From NCBI RefSeq assembly GCF_037975245.1, contig NC_092577.1:33676898-33740897 (forward strand): DNA of 64,000 bases, written 5' to 3'. Within the stretch, counting starts at the first letter, position 1; each line of letters begins with the position of its first letter. This document shows positions 63,879 through 64,000 of this stretch, piece by piece. The translations under genes and the position numbers were made by a program. The DNA comes from Apostichopus japonicus (Eukaryota > Echinodermata > Holothuroidea > Aspidochirotida > Stichopodidae). The notes under the pieces were generated by a model. The model worked only from the letters and a program-made list of their open reading frames with translations. It had not been told where the DNA came from and did no database searches.

Positions 63879-64000
63879 GTGAGCGGACTTTGCATTTGAT
63901 CAACAATTGTTACCCAAATCTATACCTGTAATGCTTGAAATGAGATTGACACTTCAATGATTTTTTGCACCATAAAAGTTATAAATGATCTCATTTATTG

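Overview
This is a window of animal nuclear DNA. Genes are split by GT-AG introns, and much of the sequence is non-coding, AT-rich and full of simple repeats and decayed transposons. The recognisable genes are typical metazoan families: a TASK-type two-pore potassium channel, an FBA-domain F-box protein, an MS4A/CD20-like four-pass protein and TMEM26. Together with the MITE types and the low gene density, this suggests a marine invertebrate, plausibly a deuterostome such as an echinoderm. That assignment is inference; no single feature proves it.

Layout. 0-2.1 kb: the last part of a plus-strand gene that joins the end of a SEA domain to a long Ser/Met-rich hexapeptide repeat (mucin-like). 2.1-22 kb: no convincing intact gene; it holds a displaced fragment of an MS4A-like exon (3.35 kb), minisatellites, (TA)n tracts, an RFX/CRE-type composite site (15.4 kb) and a pair of near-perfect fold-back elements flanked by a direct repeat (16.1-17.0 kb). 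22.15-31.0 kb: a complete two-exon TASK-type K2P channel on the minus strand, whose 7.8 kb intron carries large ATG and GGAT arrays and a hAT MITE. 31-42 kb: repeats and an internally deleted hAT transposon with an intact 8-bp target duplication. 42.26-45.4 kb: a complete four-exon FBXO2/6-like gene on the minus strand. 46.8-47.7 kb: a probable retroelement tail running into a compound ATCC/GTCC array.

50.5-58.6 kb is the densest stretch: a Harbinger-like MITE, a six-exon MS4A-like gene (plus strand) with a dead duplicated exon in its third intron, a second copy of the hAT MITE, and a convergent three-exon TMEM26 gene (minus strand). 60.0-62.65 kb holds two dead 5'-truncated LINE fragments. 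At 63.78 kb a likely first coding exon of an unidentified gene runs towards the window edge.

The coding models come from reading splice sites and phases by eye; for the four complete genes the exon lengths sum to intact frames (353, 301, 243 and 382 codons). The genes share no evident pathway. Three of them encode membrane proteins and one an SCF ubiquitin-ligase adaptor, the ordinary mixture of an animal locus.
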